Assembly: GCF_008831285.2 (NCBI RefSeq)
Contig: NC_045144.1
Coordinates: forward strand, 7,665,886-7,725,885
Direction: 5' to 3'
Length of the DNA stretch: 60,000 bases
DNA from: Nymphaea colorata
Lineage: Eukaryota > Streptophyta > Magnoliopsida > Nymphaeales > Nymphaeaceae
Position numbers and translations under genes: made by a program. This document shows, piece by piece, positions 38,748-51,754 of this stretch. The notes below the pieces were generated by a model, which saw only the letters and a program-made list of their open reading frames with translations, was not told the origin of the DNA and did no database searches. Position 1 is the stretch's first letter. Each line of letters starts with the position of its first letter.

Positions 38748-38996
38748 AATATATAAAACATGAAAGGGGAGCCTGCATTTTCCTCTCTTTCTGTCTTGTC
38801 ACTTTGAAACCCCATGCAACTCTACCCTCTATATTCCAAACCTAATGACCTACCAGAGGAAGCCCCTATAGCTGCTCCCCACCCCCTTTTGATCTCACGC
38901 TTTGGCTTTTTTGCCTTGAAGTCCTCCGACTTCGGGTGTGTTGTGAGCCAATGGGGAATGGCCCCCCCAGACACGGAGAGATGGTCATATCTTTAA
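38748..38996 (+). other. TATA box plus 60-codon ORF, unassigned
   Basis: ATATATAAAAC at about 38748 is followed by a pyrimidine-rich stretch, then an ATG at 38814 opening 60 codons. The ORF and flanks are GC-richer than their surroundings. This spacing suits a real transcript, either a small protein or a non-coding RNA. The peptide has no recognised motif and the frame may be fortuitous. Confidence 0.25.
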
Positions 38997-39042
38997 AGTA
39001 CAACTGGGCCGGGCTTTTAAGGATAAAATATATCTTTTAAAT

Positions 39043-39046
<4 letters not shown>

Positions 39047-39085
<39 letters not shown>
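39047..39085. repeat. (GA)n microsatellite
   Basis: About 19 GA units, seen directly. Confidence 0.95.
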
Positions 39086-39086
<1 letters not shown>

Positions 39087-40760
39087 ATTCTTGATGACCT
39101 ACGTGGCTCTAGGTTTCCCTTTTCTTTAGCTTCTGTGTTTTTTCAATGCCACATCTTCACTGCCTTTGTAGAACGTGTATGCCTTCAAAAAAGGAAAGTG
39201 TTTGTTGACATCAGATTACTTGTTGTGGCTCGTGACCAACTTCCAGCGCCCTGAGGAAGAACTTCTCAAGTTGAGAGAGAAAGAGAGAAGGGATCAGGCA
39301 GGCCTTAGGCATAGGCTCCTGGCTTAGGCTCAACGTGACATGACTTCACTGAGCAGCTAGCATTAGGCAAAGCAGAAAGAGATCAGCACCCAGGGAGCTA
39401 GCTATGTCCAGCCTGCACTGCAGATCAAGTCATTCATTCATCTTTCGATATAATTTTATTCCTGTTTTTGCCCACCTCATATGTATGTATTCTGCTTCTA
39501 TCTACCTGTTGTTAAATAAGAGTATTATATATATATATATAGTCCATCAAAGCGTGGGTGGTACATGCCAATGAACCCTAACCACGAACTTGTGCTTAGT
39601 CTTGATAAAGTGAAGCAAGTAAATTTATCTCATTTTTCAGTGAAGCGCGCCTTCTGATTTTACACTACCCTTCCGCCTCTCCTTCCTTACCTTTTTGGTA
39701 TATATTCTTTGGATGTCTGATGGAAGAACAGAATGTTTTTAACAAAAAAAAAAAGGTCCCAACACCATGGGATTTCTTTCTCGTTAACACTCTGATCATG
39801 AAATTAAGGTATCTCGATACAAACCCAATATAGCAGTTCAAATATTGCTGTCAAACATTTCTCTCCCTAACCCTCTCGCGATCGTCTGCACTTATATCAA
39901 TTGTCCATCATGTTAAACCAATAGTGTGTGCTTACTAGTCGTGTACCACCATTCTGTGGGTACCTTTGAGGACTCATCTGTTTCTTTCCTCGATAAAATA
40001 TATAAATTCAAAAGCAGCTTAACCACAAGCATCCATTAATGGTATGATTTTAATCTGGTTGCTGAAGACGACCTTGTCCCCTTGCTAATACCAGAAATTT
40101 TTCATTCTCTGAAGTTACAGGAACTTGACTTTAGTTTCTGTTTCAACAATACCTAGACGATCAACTGTCATATAAATAACAAGTTACTGATTGCAACAAT
40201 AAATAGAAAACCCAAAAAACATGAAGAAGAATTGTTGGTGTCAACGTTACCAGCAAGCAATCTATACATCATCTGGCGATGGTGAGAACGCATCTGTCAA
40301 AAAAAAAGTTAGTCCTAAAGAAGAGGTGAAAGAAAAGGACTCAAAGGGAGGAAGTGAAGAGGTAAGAGGAAAGGGCCTGCGGGAGGAAGGATCGATGAAC
40401 TGAGCAGGGCGCAAAAGAAAGGGTACTGTACTTTCTCTTGCGCTGAGCGATTCAAAATCAAAGGCGACTATAAACTGAATCAAGGGCTTTGTAGTTGTCC
40501 GATGATGGGTTTTCAGCATAAAATGAAGCTACTGTGAACTAGTTTTAGTATAAAATGAAGCGATCAAAATGGCCATCCACATTGCTTGTCTCTTCGTTTG
40601 CACAAATCATTTGCGGAATACATTGGAATGTAGCCATTGAGGAAAAATTAAAAAAGAAGAGGAGGAAGAGGGAAGGAAAGAGAATTTGGAGGGGGGAGAG
40701 GGAGAGGGGGGTGAGAGGAGGAGGGAAAAGGAGGGTTGGAGTATTTTAAATTTTTTTATA
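39086..40760. other. intergenic sequence
   Basis: No gene is supported. A purine-rich block (GGAGGGGGGAGAGGGAGAGG) lies at about 40687-40706. Confidence 0.4.
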
Positions 40761-40768
40761 AAGAAATA

Positions 40769-40795
40769 TAATTATATATATATATATATATATAT
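40769..40795. repeat. (TA)n microsatellite
   Basis: A short TA run, seen directly. Confidence 0.9.
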
Positions 40796-41072
40796 TTTTT
40801 AGATTTTTAACTTTTTCATAACTTTTTTTATCTTTGTAAAATCGTTTTTTTTATTTAGTGGGCCAGTATTTTAATCCTGTGCACAATCTTCTGTGCAAAA
40901 GAAAGTGTATTGCAGTTGTGTGTCGTGAGAGGCTGGATAGATCGATGACCAGAAACCCAAGAATTATATACATATAGGGTTCCAATTTTTTATATAGACA
41001 ACACAATGCTTGATGCAATACACCGGGATGCATGCTCGGTCATGACTTGATAGACGTCCTTATGGTTGGAGG

Positions 41073-41077
<5 letters not shown>

Positions 41078-41113
<36 letters not shown>
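41078..41113. repeat. (TA)n microsatellite
   Basis: About 18 TA units, seen directly. Confidence 0.93.
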
Positions 41114-41116
<3 letters not shown>

Positions 41117-42190
41117 AAAATGACTTGGGCTTATAAAAATCTTCATGAGTTGAATCCGATTAACTGGAAAAGGATCCGATGCCTTATTATTCAGATCGTA
41201 CCTCCGGCCGAGAGAAAAAATCCCGACTTGAGCGGCGGCGAGAAGAGCGTGCCCACACGAGTACACGCCTATCAAGAGGGCACTCAGGCTTTATCAGCCT
41301 TGCGGATGACTAATTTAATAAAGTCACCATCTTTTCCGAGTCCCATCTTTTAATTTGCAGATATTTTTCTACTTTTAACTGAACGTGTTTCAATTTATTA
41401 ATTGCCCTGAGAATTTCAGGTAAATCAGGTCAATATATGTCCATCCAACAACTAGAACATCAATAGAATGCACAATGTAAATGTCATTTGAGTATCGAAA
41501 TATGCATTTCTCAACATTGAAACCATAGAAGGGATGCTAAGATACATATACTCAACGTTTTCTGAAATCTAACTTGGCTGAGCAAGAAATTTTTAGCTCA
41601 GGGGTAGCCGAAATTCAAATTTCAATTTTTAAGAGGCACTCATATGTAAAAAACTGAAATTAATAATGTTTATATATTGAAATAAAGTAAATTATGGATT
41701 GGTGTGGGCAATTGCCCACACCAGCTACAACATAGCTCCGCGACGGCTAGATGAATCAGTGAATGGGCCAATTCACCAATTTGGCACTTTGAACAAGACG
41801 ATTCCAACAGCAATTTTGTATCTATGTGTGAGTGTGACTTAAACTGACTGATCAATACATATTAATTCATAACATCAACCGTATGTAAACAAAAAGTCAT
41901 TGATGGAAGCAACTATATTGGGAGATAAATTTCATTAAATAACAAATAAGCGAGAGAGAGAGAGAGAGACCCTTCCCTCCCGTGAGCCGTAGGGAGGATA
42001 CTACAGCAACCGATATATTAACATCATCATCGTCACCATGAAAACCAGCATTCTGATCATCCTGTGCGGATGTTTGTCCGAGATTAATTATCACCATCAC
42101 TAACACGCAATCTTGTCAATATTTACTCGTGCATTTGTTAGCGTACATGGGTCCTCATCTTGGTTTTGGACTGTTGGTATATATATATAA

Positions 42191-42240
<50 letters not shown>

Positions 42241-44880
42241 TCACTAGAGTGACAAAAGATGTAACCTTCAAGTAGCTACATGATTGTATTAAGCTACCAA
42301 TTAGTTAACATAGCAGCAGTAACTAATAGTTGAAATTTTCCAGATTAGAAGTGACAATGCAAGACATGAACTTGTCAATATATAGCAGAAAAGGCAGTGT
42401 AAATTGGCCGTAAGTTGGCATACTACGGAAACGAAAAAGCTTTAATTTAAAAGCGAAGGGGCGGAAAGGTCAGTACTACACTTTCCCATGCAAGTCTGGA
42501 TGGGTAACAATCATGCTACAGTGGGCTCAACTTATCCCACAGACATCTGCCTGCTCCCTATCTGAGTTTTTGGTCTTCAAACACTTAGGGTGAAGCTACA
42601 CACATGGTTGTCAGGAGAAGGGGGGGATGAGGCGACGTCTGAGCATCTTTTCATGGTCTCTGAGAAGCTTCTGTCTCTGTATTCAAGTTGGGGCACATGG
42701 CCCCTTGATCCAGTATGGGACAAAAGTATCTGAGAACTCGAGCCAAAGTTATACATGCCTGACTCGAAGAAGACAAACAGAGTGCAACCAAAGTACGAAA
42801 AACCGACCATATCGGTGTAAGGGTATCTGTTTACCATGCTTATATCTCAAAAATTTGGATCCCCGGAGCTTTCACGCCTCTGTTCTAATCGCTTTCTGAG
42901 TTGGAAGAAGTGCATGGTGTTTTATCACCTTAAAGGAGAAAAAACGGAAAAAGGATTCAGTTTCTTTGCAATAGCTAGGTATCTGCAGAATCGATTTAAA
43001 GCCTGTGAAGCTGCCAGAGAACAGCCTTTTGTTGGCATGGAGTTTGACAAAGCTAGTTCAAATTGGTAGAGATTGAATAAGTCAGGTGGTATCTTATTTC
43101 TGAGTTAATGTCTGATCTAATCATGTTTTTGTTAAATATTCCATTGGCAGGTTCTTGATGAACACCATCTTCTTTTCTGTTTACAATGAGAAGAAACCAA
43201 TTCTTTGGGCCCAAATTATTTCCATTTTGTAGAAAGAATACGCTACCTTTGAGGTATTTTTCAGATTTAATCAGCTTCGTAACACTCAAAAGTTTCTACA
43301 GTTGCACAGCCCAAATGGAATGCCTCCTCGACGCATCTAAACAAGGCAAAGCTGGTTGTCCTTTTCCTACCAAAAAAAACACTGGGGTTCACATCTCAAA
43401 AATTGTTCATCTGAAGAACTCCCCCCGCATCTACAGTATCCAGCAATAATTAACTCCACTCGATATCTACAAAGTCGTCATCTGTGATTCTTTTAGTGAT
43501 AAAATTACTGGAGTCATGGGCAGTAGAGATAGGAAAATAGGCAATACTGGGGTAAATATTATATCTCTGTCATAGGAGAACTGATCCTTCTACTTGTAAA
43601 TACGGTGTGCAGAAAATCGCTATTGAGAATTAGAATGAGATCTTGCTCAGATTTGTCACTCAGTGTTCCTGAAAATTAAAACAGTTTTAGAATTTAGAGA
43701 ATCGGAAATGCCGAATGATGTGTCCTTGCCATGCTTATCAGCATGTGTGCAGACATGTTGAAAACTGGATTTGGATCCACCAGGATGGAAAAAAGGATCT
43801 GATTGACTTTTCTCACATTCAAATTTGAATCTTTCTATAATTCAAAGTTTTGAACAAATACAGTAAGTGGCTTTGGAAACCACTCCCTAAGATAGTGATC
43901 TCAAACACCTATAAATATGGGCAAGTGCCTGAGATCAAAATGCACTGAGATAATGAGAATCGGGCTCTGTCTTTACCGAAGAACCTGAGGGAGAGGGTAT
44001 GTATTGTGCATCGTCTCGTTTTGCAAACATAGTTGTGTATGTTCAGCGATAATCATTAATCTGTCGTATCCTTTTTCGCACTATATGATCTTTGGCTTAC
44101 CTCTTTTCATTCAGTTATAGGTATTGACTTGATTTATGTTTAAATTTCCTGTTATTGGTATTAAAGCTAGGTTACTCCTGCAGGGATAAGGTGCGTAGGA
44201 ACCCACATGCATGTGCGTACATGTTGAATCATGCATATGTGAATCTAGTTCGTGACAAGATGACAAGATGTTTTTAGATCAATCAAGGTCAGAAAAATAT
44301 GATAGCTTGTCTCCTCAAATATATTTTTCAAAATAATGTGGCACTAGCTATCTGGGCATGTGTTAGACGTGTGTGTGTATATATATATATATATATCTAA
44401 AAAATCACCAATGGGCTGCTCATGGATGCCCGAACCTGTTGGTACAGAGGGATGAACACCACCAGAAAGCGGTTTCCATGAGAAAGCAATTGCACACCCT
44501 TTCCATGAGAATTCATAGATGTAGGATTGACAATCTAAACCATGTGAAAAGCTTTTCTTTTCTTACTTTTCCTGTATCCACTCACTAAACTGATAGTAAG
44601 GCAGATGTCGAGCTAAATCTATTTTCCTATTAATATACGAAATATCCCCTTCTTTACCATGCATTCCTCCTTAGATGCGTCCACTCTATAGTTGACCTTG
44701 AAAAGGGTCTCAACTGATTTATAGACCAATTTACAGACTCCTTCAATAAAACAAGGGCGTACTTTCTTTGATTTAGATAAAGAATTTTTTGGGATTAAGT
44801 AATTTCAATGCCAAGAAAGTATTTCAAGTGTCTAAGATCTTCCATTTCACCGCATATAGGTACTTATTCAACATTTCATT
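41114..44880. other. intergenic sequence
   Basis: No gene is supported. A GC-richer patch at about 41195-41345 and open frames at 42577-43450 (both strands) have no recognisable domain. A GA run lies at 41951-41969 and a (TA)n run at about 44378-44396. Confidence 0.4.
42178..42235. repeat. (TA)n and (GA)n microsatellite
   Basis: A short TA run to about 42189, then about 21 GA units from 42194. Seen directly. Confidence 0.95.
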
Positions 44881-44889
44881 TGCACAAAT

Positions 44890-45600
44890 ATTATTCTCTG
44901 TTTATCACCAATACGTTAACATAGACTAGCACGATGATGATATCTTTGCCATCCCTTTTCAAAAATGATGTATTGTCTAACCCACACCTTCTAACATTCA
45001 TATTTCTAGAACTTGTACTCGAATTTGTATACCAAGTTGTGAGAGGATGTTGGAGCCCCAAGTCCTCTTGATCAGTATGCAAATCAGATTTTTTCCTTCA
45101 TTAGGATGACCCAGTGGCAACTCCATGTATTCTTCTTCTTTCAATTTTCCTTATAAAAATGCATTTTAAACATCAAATTGATGAAGTGACCACTTGAGAT
45201 TACACAAAAATATATAAAACAGTCTTCAAGATATTCATCTTGGCCACAAGAGAGATGGTTCCACATGGACAACCAAATGTTTGAATGAATCATTTTTTCT
45301 ACCAAATGAGCCTTATATTTCTCGATGTCACTGCCATTTTTGTACTTTATTTTGCAGTGCCACTTACACCCAACAGCATGTTGTGGAACTTCCCATGTTT
45401 GGTTCTTCTTACAAAGGCTAGAGCTCTTCTTCCATGACTTTTCTCTATTAGATGAATTCATTTACTCCTTTATAAGAAGATGGCTCATTGTGTTTTTCAA
45501 GTTCTTTAACAAAGAGAACATATTTGGAGCTACTTGAGTATGCTTGACATACTTGTCTATGGGATATACTGAGGTATTATGAGTTACATATCTTGAAGCT
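44890..45600 (-). pseudogene. Copia reverse transcriptase remnant
   Basis: Read on the minus strand, this has the order of a Ty1/Copia polyprotein around the start of its reverse transcriptase. A linker segment (about 45480-45600) is followed by KKNQTWEV and GCKWHCKIKYKNGS (about 45330-45410), then KYKAHLVEK. A break follows, and then WYTN, RRCGLDNTSFLKRDGKDI and VLVYVNVLVI (about 44895-45025). The last corresponds to the YVDD catalytic motif, but both aspartates are replaced. The frame changes at least twice and contains stops. Integrase, RNase H and LTRs are not recognisable beside it. It cannot be functional. Confidence 0.8.
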
Positions 45601-46289
45601 GGATAGGAGGATGAGATATTCTATCTTCTCAATAAAATTTCTGTATTTTGAATTGATCGAGACACATCCTTTCCTTGAGCCAAGAAAGTTTCTTGATCTC
45701 CCTTCTCAATTATTAGGTCCTCGCAACCTTGGGTTTCATAGTCAGTCCATTGATTCATGTATGTCAATATGGAGGAAGGCATCAAGAACGTCGCTATTAG
45801 GGTGTGAGCTCTCCCCCATGATTATTACATTCTTGTACTCTTATCACAAAACTACGCTTTCCCCTTAAAATTTACATCAAAGGACCTCCAATGGAGAAAG
45901 TTCTCCCAACTGACAATTTAGCATGCCTAATTAAGTGGCAAGATGTGATAGCCTCTGCTGCCCTCGGCTCCGCCCTTGCTTAAATGCATTTCTCACGTCA
46001 TTAATTAGTTCGACATTCTCCATACAACTTGTCAATGTTAGAAGCTGAATATATATTTGTACATGAGCTTTAGTTTCAAGTACCACTTCATGCACAAATT
46101 AGACATGTGAAAGGCTCTGAATAGTTATAATGTAAACGAAAATAGTTATCTACTTGCTTTCTTCCATTTAAGAACCTTATTCCTTGGCATCCATTTGCAA
46201 TTAAAGCTTCGTTATAGTGATGGATGAATTGTAAGCTTGTCATCAATAAGATTTAAAAGCTCTTGCTCACAAGTCCAATTATAGCATAT
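45601..46289. other. intergenic or decayed Copia sequence
   Basis: The part next to 45600 may continue the Copia linker (minus strand). Above about 45900 nothing is recognised. Confidence 0.35.
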
Positions 46290-46299
46290 GTTTTCACAT

Positions 46300-46474
46300 G
46301 TTGAACATCAGGAGGCTGGTAAGCTGTAGCTTGATGATCACTAGAAGTAGGTTTATATGGTGGCTTGGGCTCAAAATCATGACTCTTATCCATATCTCTC
46401 TCCAGTTCGTCAGGGCCCGCATTGTTGCCTTCAAGTTCAAAAGCACCTTCTTGCTTCCCAAACAAATCTATCTG
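46300..46474 (-). other. exon-like coding segment, unassigned
   Basis: On the minus strand a good acceptor (GGATCTTTTCAG, AG at about 46476-46475) is followed by about 58 open codons starting IDLFGKQEGAFELEG. They continue DELERDMDKSHDFEPKPPYK and SSDHQATAYQPPDVQH. This composition (charged, proline-containing, no low-complexity bias) is unlike neighbouring random frames. The donor is unclear; CAT before GTGAAA at about 46300 is weak. I do not recognise the protein. It may be an exon of a real gene together with the segment at about 46970-47107, or a captured gene fragment. Confidence 0.35.
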
Positions 46475-46969
46475 AAAAGATCCTTGCTAGAAGTTAATAC
46501 TGATTGTGTGTATGTTCTATCTACTTTATATAGCATCATAAAAAGCAAAATAAAGCAGATTCTCTATGCAGCATATAGTGATGACAAAAATGACATAAGT
46601 TACCTTATTCCAAACTATATTTTGCAGTTTTTCCTCAGAAACCCAAACTTAATGCAGTACTTGCAGAACTGTTAATGATTGTTCTTTCAGATTGAAGGCA
46701 CTAGAGTTTAACACTTGTTGCCAACAACTGTTAAATGTGTACGAACGTATTCTTAACTGCCATTTGTGCTAAAAGTAATGAAACTCCTCTAAAGAATACA
46801 AGAATGAGACCAACATTTATAAGACAAGTTCAATAGAACCATTCCCCTATTTATAGATATATGTGAACAATCATTCTTTTTTCCGGAAACAGTCTTTACC
46901 TTAATCAAACAGTTGCAAAACTGGCACTATTACACTGAAAGAAAATCGCCAACAAATGTAGGTATTACA

Positions 46970-47107
46970 TGAAGAACAATTATGATCTCCACCATAAGGT
47001 ATGTGATCAAATGAGAAAAATCCTGTTGTGTACTCTTCTATATAAATCTTACTTGGCACTTCAGCTGGCACATCATCATATATAGATTTGGACGTCCACT
47101 TGATCAT
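46970..47107 (-). other. exon-like coding segment, unassigned
   Basis: An open minus-strand run contains SIYDDVPAEVPSKIYIEEY and GFFSFDHIPYGG. It looks like real protein rather than translated repeat. An ATG at 47107-47105 opens the frame, and AG dinucleotides just upstream could instead be an acceptor. No clear donor was fixed. It lies upstream of, and on the same strand as, the segment at 46300-46474. Function unknown. Confidence 0.3.
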
Positions 47108-49176
47108 CTATAATTCCCTCCAATTTAGAGTCTTATGTGAACTATTATTATTTTTTGTACAGCTATTCCTCACAATATATAACAACCAATATTAAACAAT
47201 GCAAAAAGCAAAAAGTATCACTGTACTACAAGAGAAGACTAAAGGAAACCCTCTAAATTTAGGCATTCAATAAAACATGATTTTATCTTCCACAGAGAGG
47301 TCAACGTTCCTAGTGCACTTCTTCTTATTGATTTCAATAGAACACAAGAATCAGTAAGAAAATAGATAGTCATATTTGCTAGCTCAACATTGCAAGCCTA
47401 TCCATTGTGTAGATTTAATAGAAAACAACCACATTTGCTTACGGTTTAAAATGAATAATGACAGCGACCCGACTTTCCAATTTTTTTACTCCATAAGGAA
47501 CAAAAAGAAAGGGCCGACCGTCCAGAACATGTAATAACCACGACAATCAAAGTAAGGATAGGCTTCTATTGCAAAGCAGATCTTAAGTGGACATTTTATA
47601 GATACATATTATAGAGACCATTAACGTAGCAAATGTGCAATGCATAATTTGATGATTATCACATGATAGTCTGACGCATATTAGGAAATATGATAACTGA
47701 TCATGAATTAGCCAAGCATGCATTGGGCAACCACAAATAAGTTTATCTATCTCTGTTCCAACTTAATCACTACAGGGAAACATGGAAGAGACTGGAAGCC
47801 CCGAACCATTCGAGTTATACAAGTTAGGTCATCACTAAATCAAATACACCACTAGAAGATTCGCTTCAACAACTTCTTCTTCTTCCAAAGTTGCATGAAG
47901 GGTTTCGATTAGTCGCATATAGTTTGACAAAAGCCTGCAGGTTCTAGGGGAAGAACAGAACGTATTACAAGCATGACAACAAAGAGTCCTTTACCTAAAC
48001 TGGTAAAATATCAGAAATAAGCTCGACAATATCAGTAAGAAGGAATTTTCTTCTATGTAGCAGATTTGATTCTCTAATCCCTGGCAAAAGTAGTTGAATA
48101 GACATCCTAATGGCTCTTATTGATTATATCACTGTTTTCTTGTGCTTGAATTGAATCCGCCAAGCTGCATGCCGATTCAGTAGATCAGGTTCAGAGATTC
48201 AGCTGAACTGGTTGATAATAGGGTAAAATGTTCAAAAATTCATTTTCAGAGAAGAAGTAAATGAAATAAATATATAAAATTAATTTTGAAGAATTTCTTA
48301 AAAATATTTAAAAACAATTAGAAAATGGCGCATGGCAATCTTGACTTGGCCGCCGAAATGAATTGGTTTGCCACTGATTCAATTTCGTGAAAAGGAGTTG
48401 GAGGCCAACTAGTCCAATAGCATACCATCCTCTATTTTCTAAAGGATGTGTAATTAATTGTTGGTGTTCGTGATTCAAGTAATTTAACCACGGCTATGAG
48501 TTTGATAAAATCTGGATTCCAATTCAAAACACATCAACGTATATAGAAACCTTTTATTTTGAAACGGGAACGCAATGAGAATTTTTCGTGGGAAATTCTT
48601 TGTGAATTCTTGGATGCTTAATTCTTCCACACCTTACTGCGAACTGGAGGATTCTCTTCCCTCAAAGAAAGGAAAAGCGTTGAGCTTGCATGTGCCTACG
48701 CTCTGCAATTCTGCATGTTGCCTCCCTATAAACTGAATTAGTTTCTTTAGATTGGTTTCTCAAGTTCATGTTTATGCCAACACCCAAAATTAACTCTTAA
48801 AAGGATCTACAGTCTTTATCTTTTGATATCGTAAGGTCGGGCATACTTCTTTTCGGGTGACATGCGATTTGGAAAGTGAGGTCATTCTCATGGTGGGTAT
48901 CTTAAATAACCGCCTTTGAAAACTTTGCTTAAAGCAAATAGGCTTTGGAATTTCCAGGTTCAGAGCTGCAAGAGAAGTCATATCTTCATCCGGTCGCGCA
49001 CAAGTCATATCTTCATCTGCAAGACAGTAATATAAGTTCAACACACCACAGATTAATGTTGGAGTGTGAAGGCTGATCTATACTGAGGCAAGATAAATTG
49101 AGAAGAATCATTAGTAGAACCAGTCACAAGTTTATATGTCATGTGGACGTGTTGTTCATGTCCAAAACTATAAATT

Positions 49177-49204
49177 AATATATATATATATATATATATA
49201 TATA
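49177..49204. repeat. (TA)n microsatellite
   Basis: About 14 TA units, seen directly. Confidence 0.92.
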
Positions 49205-49480
49205 ACTGGACGTATAAACAAGGTGAGTCTTATGAACAGGGGAAAAAAATCTGAACATATTTTGGCTGTGCGATTTTGATATATGTTTTAATGCTCTGGT
49301 TATGTGGACAGATTTTACTGAAAAAAACAAATATAAAAAGCGATTGTGACTATTCGCTTCAGTCAAAAATTGATCCACCGATATTAAGTTGGGGAGAATG
49401 GTGGCAGGATGAAAAAAGGAAAAAACTGAGGGAGAAAAAAAGATGGTAGACAAAAGCCCGTCTCAAAGTATGCAAGACTA

Positions 49481-49550
<70 letters not shown>
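49481..49550. repeat. (CT)n(AT)n microsatellite
   Basis: CT run with one TTT interruption to 49520, then 15 AT units. Seen directly. Confidence 0.95.
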
Positions 49551-49554
<4 letters not shown>

Positions 49555-51199
49555 TAAATGTTCATGTTCATTTGGCTCATGAAGTCCTAAAATGAATGGT
49601 CTTACTAACCCAAGAAGATCGTTACTGCACTTCACAAATTGATCTATTAATTACAACCAAGAATTCGATCCTGAAGAAGAGGTGCTCGAGAGTTAATAAG
49701 ATATTTCAGAATCCCTCAGATTAATGAGATGGAAAAGATCAAGGAATTCAATTGGTTGACCAAAGCACAGTTTGAGTTCAGATGACACGGACTGGCTACT
49801 TGACAAATCAAAATAACACGAGAACCAAATTATAATCCCAATGGTCTTCATCTCCTTATAGTTGAGCGGCAGACTTTCGATTGATAAATGGAAATAAAGA
49901 AACTGACTTTAGAATATTGCTCAAATGTAGGAAACAGAGGAAATTAATGAACCAAGGAAAAAAAAACAGCAAGTACATGATAAAGAGGATTCAACGTTAA
50001 TTTATTAGAGAAATTGAAGCATCTTATACAGGAACTGAAGCTTGCAAACCAACATGTTAGACGATGTTGATGAATGGCATTTCAGAATTTGAGTACATTA
50101 GCTTCTCTTTACGGGCAGTTTGGCAATGGTGACACTTGTTATGAACCTGCCCAAAAAATGAGGCAGATACATAAAACACTAATATATGTTTCATAATCTG
50201 CTCCATTCTTTCTGTCAAACTCATGGGACAGTGACGATGTGTTATATGCAGCCCTTAAACCTTCTGTAGAAAGGAAGACTTGCAACACTTGAGCTCTTCT
50301 TTAGAACAATTCTTTGGGAACAGAAGGGGAATCTAGAGACTGCTGTAACCAGAAGCACACACAGACCTGGACCTCAAGATTAATGCTAGATTATCCTATG
50401 AAGACCATAAACCTAACCAACTCCACCTCCCGAGTTTTGCATCTGGACTCTATCTAAATCTGCACTTTGTGAATCCGAAAAAATATGTAACCTTGTATTG
50501 TATGCAACTTAACTTTGATAGGGCATATAAGAACCCAAGCCCAGCAGTATCTTGGATTTTAGTAGTGGCACACAACAGGTTGAATGAATCACAGAAAGTA
50601 TCTGCAGCCAGAATAATCTGCTTCTCACAGCTGCCCATGAATGAAAAGACTAACTGTAAGTAGGAATACATGAGGAAGAAGCAGGAAAGTGAATGTTTCT
50701 TTGGAAAATGTTTGATTAAGGTGGAGATGGGATTTGAGGAAGTGGATTACAGGAGAAATATAGGAAGGGAGAGCAGGTTTATAATATTTTTCCAGGTTCA
50801 GATTCAAGAGACTGCAGTTGATATAACTAATGAATAGGTTCCTCTGCTTTGCCTTTGCGAGTGTATATATGTTGTTTGAATCTGACTTGAGAACATCCAT
50901 CCCATCAGTTTAACGATGAAAGATGAGATATAATGATCGGCGTGCGCCCATTCTGGTTGTCACTGAAGTTATTAGAGGAGACAAGGCAAACTGACTTGGC
51001 TTACGAATTAGCAAGTAGCGCTCCTTTCCTTTCCTTATTAAAATTCAAACAGAAGGGTTCCTTCCTGCTTTTGAACAAGTACAATAATTGTTTTAGTTTA
51101 TCAAATGTGTGCAACTATTTCATTCTTAAGTGGTCGTATAATTAGAGTGATTTTGGTAGAAACCAGATCAATAGGCCAGGGAGAAAAGCCAGATGCTTT

Positions 51200-51500
51200 A
51201 AATATGATATTTGATGTTAAAAAAACTAGCTTGATCTTAAATATAAGTGAATGCAAAATACATATTAAGGTGATCATTTTTGTGTGTTTTAATAGAGTTT
51301 TTATAATAATAAAAAATGATTAATTATCATAGCATCAAAATTTTGATAATAGCAAAATAACATTTTCCATAAAAACAACTTGATTCAAAACATGTTTTAT
51401 ATCAAAATAGTTTTATAAATATACTAGGATGTATATAGTTCGTTTAACATACTTTTTTAGCAAAAAATTAAAGGAGGTCTGGTTTTTATTCCTGACATAA
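51200..51500. repeat. AT-rich repeat family, copy 1
   Basis: Shares with 51860-52060 the order ATCAAAATTTTG, a lysine-rich A stretch, a CATGATTTAT-like block, then GGAGGT(C/A)TGGTTTTTATT. The copies differ by small gaps. Non-coding. Confidence 0.5.
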
Positions 51501-51685
51501 GTATATGGTTTTTACCAATTTATCTAATTATATTGTTTTTACCAATTTCTCTATATAATTATATTACAAGCTTCCGTGTCTTTATGTTAATAAATCAACA
51601 TGCATGGAGACAAGTTGGCGCATGCTTTGGATTTGGGAAATCTTATTATTGTGCAGGCCACTAAAGAATTAGTGTTAGTATGTCG

Positions 51686-51689
<4 letters not shown>

Positions 51690-51751
<62 letters not shown>
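51690..51751. repeat. (TA)n microsatellite
   Basis: About 31 TA units. It abuts the start of the inverted-repeat element that follows. Confidence 0.95.
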
Positions 51752-51753
<2 letters not shown>

Positions 51754-51754
51754 C

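Larger units (their letters stand above)
47108..51200. other. intergenic sequence
   Basis: No gene is supported. A direct repeat AGTCATATCTTCATC occurs twice at about 48977-49017. The minus-strand frame at 48790-49044 includes this duplication (DEDMT twice) but is otherwise unrecognised. The overlapping frames at 50450-50671 are also unassigned. Confidence 0.35.

Noticed and set aside
39230-39420. possible miRNA precursor near GGGAGCTAGC
   Set aside because: No sequence matching a conserved plant miRNA that I remember, and no convincing hairpin seen by eye.
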